Counted from the stretch's first letter, positions 23,648 through 33,193 are shown. The stretch: DNA of 64,000 nt from JBDZVM01 sp040255675 (GCA_040255675.1 JBDZVM010000007.1:54032-118031), one strand, 5' to 3'. The notes: generated from the letters alone by a model not told the origin. Translations and numbers: made by a program.

Positions 23648-25137
23648 GACATCACCCGCTGGCCTGGCACCGACGGCATGCCGAGCAACACCCCGGACGG
23701 CCGGGCCGATGAGTTTTGCCGCGCTTCCCACGCGTCTCCGGCACGGGTGCGGCGCACACCGCGCACGACGTCGGCAACCAGGTGATGCGGCGCGGCGTAG
23801 GTGATTTCGGCCGACACCATGTCTCCGGGGCGGGCGTCGGGCACCGCGGCGAAATGCACCAACCGGTTGTCGGCGGCCCGCCCGCTCATGCGCAATGTGC
23901 GGTCGTCTTTGCGACCCTCCCCTTCGGCGACCAGAACCTCGACGACGCGGCCGAGCTGTGCTCGATTTTCGGTCCACGCGACGTCCTCGGCGACGGCGAC
24001 CAGCCGCTCGTACCGATCTCGCACGACATCGGCCGGCACCTGATCGGCCATGTCGGCGGCTGGCGTACCCGGACGTTTCGAGTATTGAAAAGTGAAGCAA
24101 CCCGCGAAACGAGCCTGCCGGACGACATCGAGTGTGTGCTCGAAATCTTCTTCGGTTTCACCGGGAAATCCGACGATGATGTCGGTGGTGATCGCGGCGT
24201 CCGGCATCGCCTCGCGCACCCGAGAAATGATGCCGAGGTATTTCTCCTTGCGGTACGAACGGCGCATCCGTTTGAGCACGTCGTCAGAACCCGACTGCAA
24301 CGGCATGTGCAACTGGTGCATGACGTTCGGCGTTTCGGCCATCGCGGCGATGACGTCGTCGGTGAAATCGCGCGGATGCGGTGACGTGAAGCGCACTCGC
24401 TCGAGACCGTCGATCGAACCGCACGACCGCAACAGCTTCGAAAACGCTTCGCGGTCGCCGAATTCGGCGCCGTACGAGTTCACGTTCTGCCCGAGCAGCG
24501 TGACTTCGAGGACCCCTTCGGCGACAAGCATGTTGATTTCGCGCATGATGTCGCCCGGACGGCGGTCTTTTTCGCGGCCGCGCAGGCTCGGCACGATGCA
24601 AAAGGTGCACGTGTTGTTGCACCCGACGCTGATCGCGACCCAGGCGGCGTAAGCGGATTCACGACGAGACGGCAGCGTCGACGGGAAAACCTCGAGAGAC
24701 TCGAGAATTTCGACTTGCGCTTCTTCGGCGATGCGCGCGCGTTCGAGTAGCACTGGCAGCGAACCGACGTTGTGCGTGCCGAACACGACGTCGACCCAGG
24801 GCGCGCGGCGCACGATCTCGCCGCGGTCCTTTTGCGCCAGGCAGCCGCCGACCGCGATCTGCATGCCCGGATGCGCTTGCTTCACCGGGTACAGCTGCCC
24901 GAGGTTGCCGTAAAGCCGGTTGTCGGCGTTCTCACGCACCGCGCACGTGTTGAACACCACGACGTCGGCCGTTTCGCCGTCGGCTCTGACGTAGCCCGCT
25001 TCTTCGAGCAGCCCAGCCAGCCGCTCGGAGTCGTGCACGTTCATCTGGCAGCCGAAGGTGCGCACCTCGTAGGTGCGTGGGCTGGGAACGATCAAATCGG
25101 ACGACGCTGACGCTGGTGAACTTGACGACGCGGACAC
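23644..25137 (-). CDS. miaB: tRNA-2-methylthio-N6-dimethylallyladenosine synthase
   Basis: Radical-SAM methylthiotransferase acting on i6A37 of tRNA after MiaA. The 497-residue protein has the UPF0004 domain with three Fe-S cysteines (RTFGCQMNVHDSER, NTCAVRENA, VGGCLAQ), then the radical-SAM motif VGCNNTCTFCIVPSLRG and a C-terminal TRAM domain. The first ~20 residues (Ser/Ala-rich) precede the conserved core; start GTG at 25137. It ends in ATGA overlap with the small membrane protein. Confidence 0.97.
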   Translation of the reverse strand: MSASSSSPASASSDLIVPSPRTYEVRTFGCQMNVHDSERLAGLLEEAGYVRADGETADVVVFNTCAVRENADNRLYGNLGQLYPVKQAHPGMQIAVGGCLAQKDRGEIVRRAPWVDVVFGTHNVGSLPVLLERARIAEEAQVEILESLEVFPSTLPSRRESAYAAWVAISVGCNNTCTFCIVPSLRGREKDRRPGDIMREINMLVAEGVLEVTLLGQNVNSYGAEFGDREAFSKLLRSCGSIDGLERVRFTSPHPRDFTDDVIAAMAETPNVMHQLHMPLQSGSDDVLKRMRRSYRKEKYLGIISRVREAMPDAAITTDIIVGFPGETEEDFEHTLDVVRQARFAGCFTFQYSKRPGTPAADMADQVPADVVRDRYERLVAVAEDVAWTENRAQLGRVVEVLVAEGEGRKDDRTLRMSGRAADNRLVHFAAVPDARPGDMVSAEITYAAPHHLVADVVRGVRRTRAGDAWEARQNSSARPSGVLLGMPSVPGQRVMS

Positions 25138-25162
25138 GCGTACAGGTTACGACCCGCGCTCG

Positions 25163-26818
25163 TTACGACGTCCGGCCGGCGAGCGTCGCCGCGTAGACGG
25201 CGGCCTCGCTTCGGCTGGCGAACGAAAGCTTGCGCAAGATCGATCCAACGTGGTGCTCGGCAGTCTTCGGCGAGATGACCAGTCTCGCGGCGATCTGCGG
25301 ATTCGACAGGCCCTGCGCGAGCAGCTGCAGGATTTCGTGCTCTCGCGGGGTGAGTTCGCGCAGCCGGGCGACCGGTGCCGCGGCCGCGGCAACGTCGCCG
25401 AGATCGGCGAGCAGCGCCTGGGCATCGTGCATGCGGTGCGCGCCAACCTTGCCGAAGACCGCCAAGGCGCGGCGAGCCTCGGCGATCGCCAACGCGCGGT
25501 CGGTGGGCGCGACCACCTTGGCAAGCTCGAGATGCAGATCAGCCGCTAGCAACGGCCAATCTTCGCTGGGCAACAGTGCCAGCCCCTCTTCGAGCTGGCG
25601 CGCGGCAGCGCTCGCATCGCCCTCGGCCGCCGCCAGCCTCGCGCGGGCCCACGCGGCCATGGCTCGCACGGGCGGGTGGGGCGCGATCGCCGCCGCCCGC
25701 GCCAGCGCCTGGCACGCGTCGCGCGCGCCCTCCATATTTCCGCGCGCCAACTCGGCGTCGACCAAGACACATGTCATCGGCGCCGTGCGCAACCGATCGC
25801 CGTTGAAGGTGCGCAACGCCTGCCGGGCAATCGCGGCCGCGAGGTCGACGTCGCCACGCGCCCGATGCAGCAGCGCGAGCGGAAGTTGGGCATCTTGAAA
25901 CTGCTCGAGGCCGTTCAGCAACCCGGCTGCCTCGACCAAGCGGCCTTGGTCGACTCGTAGCCGGGCCAAAGCCGCGCGCGAGTTCGCTCGTTGCTGGTAG
26001 TGCATCGCGTCGAGGGTGTCGACCGCCTGCCGCAACGCGGCTTCGCCTTCACTCCACCGGCCGGTCTGGCACAGCAGCGACCCGTACTCGGTGCGGCAAT
26101 GCCCGAGGAGCAGATTCGGCGACGCCTCCGGACCGAGCCACTCAGGAGCGGCAACAGCGGCCACCGACAACCACGCCTCCAGCCTCGGGAGGTCGCCGGT
26201 GCGCTGGCACGCCGAGATCAAAGTGCATTGCACCTGGCCCGACACGAAGATGTTGTCGCATTCGCCGCTGCTCGCCATCGCCATCGCCTCGTCGACGCGA
26301 GACATCCCCTCCGCGATGCGACCATGCCCGACCAACGCGAGTCCGGAGTCGGCGAGCGCCTTGCACTCGAGGTCGACATCGTCGAAAAGTCGCGCCATCG
26401 CCAGCGCCATGTCGGCATTGCGCTCCAGCTCGTCAGCGTCGGCCACGGAACACCCGACGCCGCACAGCACCGACCAGCCGCGCTCGACGCAGTCGCCCTC
26501 CCCGACGAGCAGCCGCTGCGCCCGGGCCTGCCAGCCGTGGCCGACCGCCTCGTTACCCAAGCCGTCGTGGTACAGCCGGCTCAGCTGGGCTGCCGCGACC
26601 GCGGCGCGGCGGCGCCGTCCGTCTGTCTTGAAACCGAGGTAGGCCGCCTCGAGATGGCGGGACGCCGGCGAGAACTCTGCCTGCAGATAGTCGATCAAGC
26701 CGGCCGCGAGGTGGCGCTCCGGCGTCTCGCCTTTCGCGAGTTCGCTAGCGATCCACGCGCCGACGGCCGGCATCTCGGCTGCCGTGAACCGCACACCGAC
26801 GCTTGCCGTGAAGTCCAC
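25163..26818 (-). CDS. LuxR-family regulator with TPR-like body, no NTPase domain
   Basis: Transcriptional regulator of 551 residues. The C-terminal LuxR helix-turn-helix is clear (LTPREHEILQLLAQGLSNPQIAARL, then KTAEHHVGSILRKL). The rest is alpha-helical and TPR-like with repeated ALARL/ARARLAAAEGDA patterns. Unlike classical LAL/MalT regulators it has no N-terminal Walker A/B ATPase; the frame begins MDFTASVGVRFTAAEMPAVG-like with GTG. The start at 26818 is preceded by GAGGTG. It is divergent from an FAD-linked oxidase gene with 171 bases between, so that gene is a likely target. Confidence 0.88.
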   Translation of the reverse strand: MDFTASVGVRFTAAEMPAVGAWIASELAKGETPERHLAAGLIDYLQAEFSPASRHLEAAYLGFKTDGRRRRAAVAAAQLSRLYHDGLGNEAVGHGWQARAQRLLVGEGDCVERGWSVLCGVGCSVADADELERNADMALAMARLFDDVDLECKALADSGLALVGHGRIAEGMSRVDEAMAMASSGECDNIFVSGQVQCTLISACQRTGDLPRLEAWLSVAAVAAPEWLGPEASPNLLLGHCRTEYGSLLCQTGRWSEGEAALRQAVDTLDAMHYQQRANSRAALARLRVDQGRLVEAAGLLNGLEQFQDAQLPLALLHRARGDVDLAAAIARQALRTFNGDRLRTAPMTCVLVDAELARGNMEGARDACQALARAAAIAPHPPVRAMAAWARARLAAAEGDASAAARQLEEGLALLPSEDWPLLAADLHLELAKVVAPTDRALAIAEARRALAVFGKVGAHRMHDAQALLADLGDVAAAAAPVARLRELTPREHEILQLLAQGLSNPQIAARLVISPKTAEHHVGSILRKLSFASRSEAAVYAATLAGRTS

Positions 26819-26989
26819 AGTCACCTCGGATCTCAGCGGACGGACGTAGCCATTGTTGCGCGTGTCACATGTGGCCAGTAGTCGCGAGTGGGAGCAAATA
26901 GGGACGGCGATAGGGGACTCCCCCGATGCGCTGCTGCCCGGCGAGCGGCGACCCTGAGCTGACCCGCCATCCAAACAGGGGAGCCCGCC

Positions 26990-28402
26990 ATGACCGCGAC
27001 CGTCGATTCCGCCGATCTCGACCTGACCTCGCTTGTCACCACGTTGCAAGGCACCGTCTTGCGCCCGGGTGACGCGGGTTACGACGACGAGGTTGCCACG
27101 TTCAATCTCGCCACCAGGCACCGCCCGCCGGTCGTCGTGGCCGCGCACAGTACCGCGGACGTCGCGGCCGCCGTTCGCTTCGCCGCCGCGCATGGCTTAC
27201 CGGTCGGTGTGCAGGCCACCGGGCACGGACCCGCGACCGCGATCGACGACGGCGTGCTCGTGAGCACCAAGCACATGGCCGACGTCCGCGTCGACCCGAG
27301 CACCCGGACGGCGACCGTCGGCGCCGGCGTGAAGTGGCGGGCGGTCATCGACGCCGCCGCACCGTACAGTCTCGCGCCGCTATGCGGGTCTAATTCGGAC
27401 GTCGGCGTCGTCGGCTACACCGCGGGCGGCGGGTTGCCGTTGCTCGGGCGCACCTTCGGCTTTGCCGCCGACCACGTGCAGGCGTTTACGGTGGTGACCG
27501 CGGATGGCGTCGTCCGGGAAGCGACACCCGAGCGCGAGACCGACCTGTTTTGGGGCCTTCGCGGCGGCAAAGGAAATCTCGGCATCATCACTGAGATGAC
27601 AGTCGACCTGGTGCCGATCGACCGGTTCTACGGCGGCGGCATCTACTATCCCGGCGAGCACGCCGCGGCGGTCGTGCGCGCGTTTCGCGAGTGGGCGACG
27701 ACGCTGGACGAAAAAGCCAACGCCTCCTTCGCCCTGCTGCGGTTGCCGCCGATTCCCGACGTCCCCGAGCCGCTGCGCGGCAAATTCGTCGTCCACGTTC
27801 GGCTTGCGTACGTCGGTTCGGCGGCGGACGGCGAGCGCATCGTCGAGCCGATGCGCAAGGTCGCTCCGGCGATCGTCGACACCCTCGCGGAGATGCCCTA
27901 CACCGCCGCGGATACGATCTTCAACGATCCCGACCACCCGATTCCGGCGCATGAACGCTCGCTTTTGTTACGCGACCTTGACGACGCCGCCGTCGATCAT
28001 CTGCTCGCCGTCGCCGGCCCGGACGCCGACTTGCCGGTGCTGATGATCGACGTTCGCCAGCTCGGCGGCGCGCTGGGCCGGTCACCGGCAGTGCCGAACG
28101 CCGTCGGCAGCCGGGACGCCGGGTACGCCCTCATCGCGATCGGCGCCTTGATGCCGCCGATCGCCGATGCGGTGCCGGCCGCCGTCGACGGGCTGATGGC
28201 GTCGTTCGAGCCGTTCAGCACCGGGCGCTCGATGGTGAACCTGCACGGCCGCCCTGGAGACGCCGCCGACCGCGCGCGCCCGTGGGCACCCGAGGTCTAT
28301 ACGCGGCTTTGCGCACTCAAGACCGCCTATGACCCGACGCGCATGTTCCGCTTCGGCCACGCGGTTCCCGATGAGGCGCTGCCGCGTCGGCTGACCAGTT
28401 AG
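26990..28402 (+). CDS. FAD-linked oxidase (PCMH/BBE-like), monocovalent type
   Basis: Flavin oxidase of 470 residues, probably oxidising a small hydroxylated or sugar-like substrate. The FAD-binding PCMH domain spans about 40-215, with the likely flavin-linking His in VQATGHGPATAIDDGVL and the glycine-rich YTAGGGLPLLGR. The position where bicovalent berberine-bridge-type enzymes carry Cys reads GSNSDVGVVGY, so only single attachment is expected. The C-terminal berberine-bridge segment ends with YDPTRMFRFGHAV. ATG 26990 has GGGGAG seven bases upstream. No signal peptide, hence cytoplasmic, unlike the second FAD oxidase at 36.6 kb. Confidence 0.88.
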   Translation: MTATVDSADLDLTSLVTTLQGTVLRPGDAGYDDEVATFNLATRHRPPVVVAAHSTADVAAAVRFAAAHGLPVGVQATGHGPATAIDDGVLVSTKHMADVRVDPSTRTATVGAGVKWRAVIDAAAPYSLAPLCGSNSDVGVVGYTAGGGLPLLGRTFGFAADHVQAFTVVTADGVVREATPERETDLFWGLRGGKGNLGIITEMTVDLVPIDRFYGGGIYYPGEHAAAVVRAFREWATTLDEKANASFALLRLPPIPDVPEPLRGKFVVHVRLAYVGSAADGERIVEPMRKVAPAIVDTLAEMPYTAADTIFNDPDHPIPAHERSLLLRDLDDAAVDHLLAVAGPDADLPVLMIDVRQLGGALGRSPAVPNAVGSRDAGYALIAIGALMPPIADAVPAAVDGLMASFEPFSTGRSMVNLHGRPGDAADRARPWAPEVYTRLCALKTAYDPTRMFRFGHAVPDEALPRRLTS

Positions 28403-28407
28403 CCCTA

Positions 28408-28458
28408 AAAATTCTCGACGTTTGCTGTTGCTGAGCCACAGCGAACGTCGAGAATTTT
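28408..28458. terminator. Bidirectional 21-bp hairpin, palindromic element copy A
   Basis: Fifteen perfectly paired bases (28408-28422 with 28444-28458), then a G-T pair and five more pairs around a nine-base loop. The outer arms carry A4/T4 runs, so either strand would yield a hairpin followed by U-rich sequence. It lies six bases after the FAD oxidase stop and 45 bases beyond the rfbA stop, i.e. between convergent genes. A related element lies at 41569-41617. Confidence 0.85.
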
Positions 28459-28502
28459 GACATTGACCCGACCGCCGCGCGAACCGCGCACGCCGGCCGA
28501 CG

Positions 28503-29360
28503 TCACAGCGAGAGCAAGTACGCGCCGTAGCCAGACTTCTCCAACGGCCCGGCGATGCGATGGAGCTGCTCCTTGTCGATGAACCCCTGCCGGTAGGCGG
28601 CTTCTTCGATGCAGCCAATCTTGATGCCCTGGCGCTGCTCGATCACCTGGACGAATTGCGTCGCCTGGTTCATCGACTCGAACGTGCCGGTGTCGAGCCA
28701 CGCGGTGCCTCGATCGAGCAGAAAAACCTTGAGCTTTCCTTTTTGCAGGTAGGCGTTTTGCACTTCGGTGATCTCGATCTCACCGCGTGCGCTGGGCACG
28801 ACGTTCTTCGCGATCTCGACGACGTCGTTATCGAAAAAGTAGAGCCCCGGAATGGCGTAATTCGACTTCGGCAGTGACGGCTTTTCTTCGATCGACAACA
28901 CGTTTCCGTCGGCGTCGAACTCGACGATGCCGTATCGCTCGGGGTCGTGCACCTTCTGACCGAAGATGATGCCGCCGTCGATGCCGTGCGCGGCAGCCGC
29001 CGCCTTGGCGTCGAAGTCGCTGCCGTAAAAGATGTTGTCGCCGAGGATCATCGCGACCGAGTCGCCGCCGATGAAGTCAGCGCCCACGATGAACGCGTCG
29101 GCCAGACCGCGAGGCTCGTCTTGCACCTTGTAATGGAAGCTGCAGCCGATACGCGAGCCGTCGCCGAGCAACTGCTCGAAACGCGGCAGGTCTTCAGGGG
29201 TGCCGATGATCAGAACTTCGCGAATGCCGGCGCCGATGAGCGTGCACAGCGGGTAGTAGACCATGGGCTTGTCGTAGATGGGCATGAGCTGCTTGCTGAT
29301 CGCCATCGTGATCGGATACAGCCGGGTGCCCGAGCCGCCGGCGAGAATGATGCCCTTCAT
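28503..29360 (-). CDS. rfbA: Glucose-1-phosphate thymidylyltransferase
   Basis: Makes dTDP-glucose from dTTP and glucose 1-phosphate, the first step to dTDP-rhamnose. The 285-residue protein has the nucleotidyltransferase signature ILAGGSGTRLYPIT with MAISKQLMPIYDKPM, then LGDNIFYG and the C-terminal WLDTGTFESM. The ATG at 29360 matches the family start MKGIILAGG. No other rml genes are nearby, so it appears to be a stand-alone copy. Confidence 0.96.
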   Translation of the reverse strand: MKGIILAGGSGTRLYPITMAISKQLMPIYDKPMVYYPLCTLIGAGIREVLIIGTPEDLPRFEQLLGDGSRIGCSFHYKVQDEPRGLADAFIVGADFIGGDSVAMILGDNIFYGSDFDAKAAAAAHGIDGGIIFGQKVHDPERYGIVEFDADGNVLSIEEKPSLPKSNYAIPGLYFFDNDVVEIAKNVVPSARGEIEITEVQNAYLQKGKLKVFLLDRGTAWLDTGTFESMNQATQFVQVIEQRQGIKIGCIEEAAYRQGFIDKEQLHRIAGPLEKSGYGAYLLSL

Positions 29361-29448
29361 GGGTCGGTGTCGTCCCCTTTCCGCGGGCGTTTGGTTCGCC
29401 GGAAGGCATCGTGCCACTAGATCATCGTGCCGCCACATCGCCGCCACA

Positions 29449-31032
29449 TCAATGCGCGAGTTCGGTGGCACGTGACTCGCGGACGACGGTGACCCGGATC
29501 TGCCCGGGATAGGTGAGTTCTTCCTCGATCTGCTTGGCGATGTCACGCGCGATGACCTGCGCCTGGATGTCGTCGACCTGGTCGGGCAGCACCATCACCC
29601 GCACCTCGCGGCCGGCCTGCATGGCGAATACCTTCTCGACGCCCTCGTACGACACGGCGATCTCTTCGAGCCGTTCGAGTCGCTTGACGTACGACTCGAG
29701 CGACTCCCGGCGCGCGCCGGGCCGCCCGCCGCTGATCGCGTCGGCCGCTTGGGTGAGCACCGCCTCGACCGTGCGCACCTCGACCTCGCCGTGATGCGCC
29801 TCGATGGCATGGACGACGTCATCGCTTTCGCCGTACTTGCGAGCGATCTCGGCACCGATCAAGGCGTGGCTGCCCTCGACCTCGTGAGTGAGCGCCTTGC
29901 CGATGTCGTGCAGCAGGGTGCCGCGCTTGAGCAGCATGGGGTCGAGCCGGAGTTCGCTGGCCATCACACCCGCGAGGTGGGCCGACTCGACGAGATGCTT
30001 GAGCACGTTTTGGCCGTACGAGGTGCGGTAACGCAACCGGCCGAGCAACGCGACCAGCTCGGGATGCATGTTGGTGATGCCGACTTCGACGAGCGCGTCT
30101 TCGCCGGCGCGCACGCACAGCGCCTCTACCTCGGCGTGGCTTCGCTCGTAGACCTCTTCGATGCGGTGCGGATGAATGCGCCCGTCGAGCACGAGTTTTT
30201 CCAGCGCCACTCGGGCCACCTCGCGGCGCACCGGGTCGAAGCATGAGAGCAGCACCGCTTCGGGTGTGTCATCGATGATCAGATTGACACCGGTGACCGA
30301 CTCGAAGGCCCTGATATTGCGACCCTCGCGACCGATGATGCGGCCTTTCATGTCGTCGCTCGGCAAGTGCAGCACCGACACGACCGATTCGGCGGTCTGC
30401 TCGCTCGCCACTCGTTGAATCGCGGTCGTGACGATGCCTCGGGCTCGCTTCTCGCCCTCTTCTTGTGCCGCATGCTCGATATCGCGGACGACGATGGCAG
30501 CCTCCCGCTTGGCCTGATTTTCGATCGTCGCCACGAGTTCCGCTTTGGCCGCTTCAGCCGTCAGGCCCGCCGTCCGCTCGAGAATCAAACGGCGCTCCTC
30601 GGCGACATCTTCGAGTTCGGCTCGTCGCCGGGCGATGTCGGCATCGACCTCGGTCAGTTCGCGCTCGCGCGCCTCCACCCGGCGCTGCTCTTCGTCGACC
30701 CTCGACTCGCGCTCGGCGAGGCGATGTTCGCGGCGCTCGAGGTCGGAACGCAGTTCGCGCAGCTCGGCTTTGAGCGCCCGCACCTCGACCTCGTGCGCGC
30801 GCCGGGCCTCATCAAGCAGCGTGGCCTGTTCTTCAGCGCGGCGCCGAGTCTCGGCGGCGTCGGCCTCGGCCCGGGCCCGCAATTCCGCAACCTCGGCGAA
30901 CGTGCTGTCGAGCGCGTGCCGGCTCGCGCCGCCCGGCGCGGACCTGCGCAACGTGACAACGACGAGCACACACGCGGCGACGGCGGCTGCCGAAACGACG
31001 CTCACGATCGCTACCAACGCGGCCGTCGGCAT
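29449..31032 (-). CDS. rny: Ribonuclease Y
   Basis: Membrane-anchored endoribonuclease starting mRNA decay. The 527-residue protein has one N-terminal membrane segment (ALVAIVSVVSAAAVAACVLVVV), a long charged coiled coil (about 45-200), a KH domain (DDMKGRIIGREGRNIRAFE) and an HD domain with metal-binding HD (LLHDIGKALTHE) and the second His region AIEAHHGE. ATG 31032 has a near-perfect AGGAGGT site. Position between recX and miaB is known in some actinobacteria. RNase J is encoded at 56.8 kb, so both exo- and endonuclease systems are present. Confidence 0.97.
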   Translation of the reverse strand: MPTAALVAIVSVVSAAAVAACVLVVVTLRRSAPGGASRHALDSTFAEVAELRARAEADAAETRRRAEEQATLLDEARRAHEVEVRALKAELRELRSDLERREHRLAERESRVDEEQRRVEARERELTEVDADIARRRAELEDVAEERRLILERTAGLTAEAAKAELVATIENQAKREAAIVVRDIEHAAQEEGEKRARGIVTTAIQRVASEQTAESVVSVLHLPSDDMKGRIIGREGRNIRAFESVTGVNLIIDDTPEAVLLSCFDPVRREVARVALEKLVLDGRIHPHRIEEVYERSHAEVEALCVRAGEDALVEVGITNMHPELVALLGRLRYRTSYGQNVLKHLVESAHLAGVMASELRLDPMLLKRGTLLHDIGKALTHEVEGSHALIGAEIARKYGESDDVVHAIEAHHGEVEVRTVEAVLTQAADAISGGRPGARRESLESYVKRLERLEEIAVSYEGVEKVFAMQAGREVRVMVLPDQVDDIQAQVIARDIAKQIEEELTYPGQIRVTVVRESRATELAH

Positions 31033-31477
31033 CGGTTACCTCCTACGTTCGCCATCCCGTCGCAATTGACGCGAATGCCTCGAAGGAGTCGAGCCAGAAC
31101 GAAGCCGCCGCTGGCGCACCACAAAGCCGCGCCCGCGAGGGGACGCCGCTCGGACCGGTTGTCGCCGGTGCAACGCATCGGCCAACATCGGCCGGCGCGT
31201 TGTGCTGCCGTGGTGCATCATCAAGCCGGTTCGAGACCGGAAGAACAACGTCGTTATCGAAACCGCCGCGACCAGCTAGTCGCCTCGGTGCTCATTCGTT
31301 CCTCGTTCGGGTTCAAGACCCCGCCTGGCTTGGCGGAGCTCCTCCTATCCCTTCGAGGCTATGCGCGGCTCGCATTCATGGTCAACCCTGCCGCGAAGCC
31401 GTCGGCCAATCGTCACACGATCAAGGCCAGGTGGTACGTCGAACGCGAGCGGGGTGTGTTTGATTGGCACGGCTTCG
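31033..31477. other. Gene-free interval upstream of rny
   Basis: 445 bases with no supported gene. It should hold the rny promoter (no confident boxes seen). The right end contains the first half of a 40-base duplication of the 3' end of the neighbouring GST gene. Open frames here are antisense or short and lack ribosome binding sites. No tRNA could be folded although GGTTCAAGACC resembles a T-arm. Confidence 0.5.
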
Positions 31478-31524
31478 TCAAGCGGCGAGCGGGGTGTGTT
31501 CGGTCGGCACGGCTTCGGCGGGCT
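31445..31524. repeat. 40-bp tandem duplication at the GST 3' end
   Basis: Units 31445-31484 and 31485-31524 share their first 16 bases exactly and most of the rest. On the minus strand the second unit codes AVPTEHTPLA at the GST C-terminus and the first would code AVPIKHTPLA, but 40 is not a multiple of three, so the frame shifts and the gene ends at 31478, inside the first unit. Confidence 0.8.
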
Positions 31525-32491
31525 TCGGCGGGGCTGGCGGCGTGCCGTCGCCGAACGGGCGGCTCGCGAACGCGTCGCGACCATGCGGCTCGAGCCAGCC
31601 GGAGAGGTCGGGACCAGCCGGGACGATGCCGGTCGGGTTGATGTCGCGGTGCACCTGGTAGTAGTGCCGCTTGATGTGATCGAAATCGATCGTGTCGCCG
31701 AAGCCGGGCGTCTGGAAAAGATCGCGCGCGTAGGCCCACAACACCGGCATCTCGGTCAACTTTCGTTCGTTGCACTTGAAGTGCGAGTGGTAGACCGCAT
31801 CGAAACGGGCAAGCGTGGTGAAAAGCCGGACGTCGGCTTCGGTGATCTGGTTGCCGACCAGATAGCGCTGCCGCTGGAGGCGGGCGGCAAGCCAGTCGAG
31901 CCGATCGAAGAGCCTGCGGTACGCGGCTTCATAGGCCGCTTGCGTTCCGGCAAAGCCGCATCGGTACACCCCGTTGTTGACGTCAGCGAACACGACGTTG
32001 CTGACGGCGTCGATCTCGGCTCGCCTGGCTTCGGGGTAAAGATCGGGGGCGCCTGCCCGGTGGTACGCGACCCACTCGGTTTCGAAATCAAGGGTGATCT
32101 GCGCGTAATCGTTGGTGACGACCTCGCCGCCGCGCGTGTCGACGATCGCTGGCACCGTAATGCCCCGGTCGTAGTAAGGATCACGCTTCAGGTAGGCCTC
32201 TTCCAGGCGTTCGATGCCGAGTACCGGATCGCGCCGGCCGGGATCGAGATCGAAGGTCCAACTGCGCTCGTCGTGGGTCGGCCCCGCGACACCCATCGAG
32301 ATCGCGTCTTCGAGACCGAGCAGACGACGAACGATGATCGCCCGATTCGCCCAGGGGCACGCTCGGCTGACGACGAGTCGGTATCGTCCGGGTTCTACCG
32401 GGTAGCCGTCACGCCCGTCCGCCGTGATTCTCGTCGCGATGTAGTTCTGGTCTCTGACGAACTCTTCACCGAGGTGAACGTACCCGCCCAT
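31478..32491 (-). CDS. Glutathione S-transferase, Xi class (glutathionyl-hydroquinone reductase-like)
   Basis: Thiol-dependent reductase of 337 residues resembling YqjG/PcpF proteins, which remove glutathione (or another thiol, such as mycothiol in actinobacteria) from hydroquinone conjugates. The catalytic motif SRACPWANRAIIVRRLLGLE carries the nucleophilic Cys; LTEMPVLWAYARDLFQTPG and DINPTGIVPAGP are family segments. Start ATG at 32491 (MGGYVHLGEEF). Actinobacteria mostly lack glutathione, so the thiol partner is uncertain. The C-terminus ends in a duplicated segment, see the tandem repeat entry. Confidence 0.9.
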   Translation of the reverse strand: MGGYVHLGEEFVRDQNYIATRITADGRDGYPVEPGRYRLVVSRACPWANRAIIVRRLLGLEDAISMGVAGPTHDERSWTFDLDPGRRDPVLGIERLEEAYLKRDPYYDRGITVPAIVDTRGGEVVTNDYAQITLDFETEWVAYHRAGAPDLYPEARRAEIDAVSNVVFADVNNGVYRCGFAGTQAAYEAAYRRLFDRLDWLAARLQRQRYLVGNQITEADVRLFTTLARFDAVYHSHFKCNERKLTEMPVLWAYARDLFQTPGFGDTIDFDHIKRHYYQVHRDINPTGIVPAGPDLSGWLEPHGRDAFASRPFGDGTPPAPPKPAEAVPTEHTPLAA

Positions 32492-32556
32492 ATGTGAAAG
32501 GTTCCCCGGTTGCCTTCGATCGTCACGCGACAATCCGGTTACGACTCACCGGAGGG

Positions 32557-33135
32557 TCAATCGATGATCGTGATGATGCCGCTCGGCGCCTCGAGAGTGA
32601 GAACCGTACGGCGTGCTGCCTCGTCGACGTGAACGCGCGGCGGCTCGGGTTCGCGTTCCTCGTAATAGGTGCCCGGGCCGTAGAACACCCCGTACCGGAC
32701 GACGACACCCCCGGAGTCAAGCACCATCCGCTCATGTTCTTTGACGGCGGCGCCCCCTTCGCCTGGAATCTCCCAAGCGATGCTTTGCGCGATGAACGTC
32801 GTCGTACCAGCGGCTTTCGCGGCCTCGAGCAAGTTCTTCGTGCCGTCTCGCCTGATGCGGCTGTTGGCTTGGCGGAATTCAGCGAGCCGGACGGCGTCGT
32901 CAGGCAAGTCGGTGAGTTCGTGAATGACTGCGTTGGGCGCGCGCTTGGTGACCGCCTCCCGTAACGCCACCGCATCGTAGACATCGCAGACCACCGGTTC
33001 GGCACCGAGGTCGCGCAGCATGTTTTGTTTGCCGGGTGAGCGCGTCATGCCGGCTACCTCGTGCCCGGCGGCGACGAGCAGTCGCACGAGTGGAACGCCT
33101 ACGACGCCTGTGGCGCCCGCGACGAAGATCTTCAT
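32557..33135 (-). CDS. NAD(P)-dependent epimerase/dehydratase-like protein
   Basis: Short-chain extended-SDR-like protein, 192 residues, shorter than full epimerases (about 300). The Rossmann motif is FVAGATGVVGVPLVRLL; later VIHELTDL, NLLEAAKAAGTTTFIAQS and VVRYGVFYGPGTYYEE match NAD-dependent epimerases. The usual YxxxK pair is not obvious, and the C-terminal substrate domain is very short, so it may be an NmrA/atypical SDR or a truncated form. ATG 33135 has GGTGA nearby. Lies between recX and the GST gene. Confidence 0.8.
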   Translation of the reverse strand: MKIFVAGATGVVGVPLVRLLVAAGHEVAGMTRSPGKQNMLRDLGAEPVVCDVYDAVALREAVTKRAPNAVIHELTDLPDDAVRLAEFRQANSRIRRDGTKNLLEAAKAAGTTTFIAQSIAWEIPGEGGAAVKEHERMVLDSGGVVVRYGVFYGPGTYYEEREPEPPRVHVDEAARRTVLTLEAPSGIITIID

Positions 33136-33193
33136 ATCTTCACCGTAACGTCCGCGGATGCGCGGAGGACGTCCATGAAAGACACGCGGTCGT

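Noticed and set aside
23647..24100. 227-residue extension of the small membrane protein
   Set aside because: The added N-terminus is miaB in another frame; the ATG overlapping the miaB stop explains the coupled gene.
31200..31345. Possible tRNA (T-arm-like GGTTCAAGACC)
   Set aside because: No acceptor, D or anticodon arm could be paired around it.
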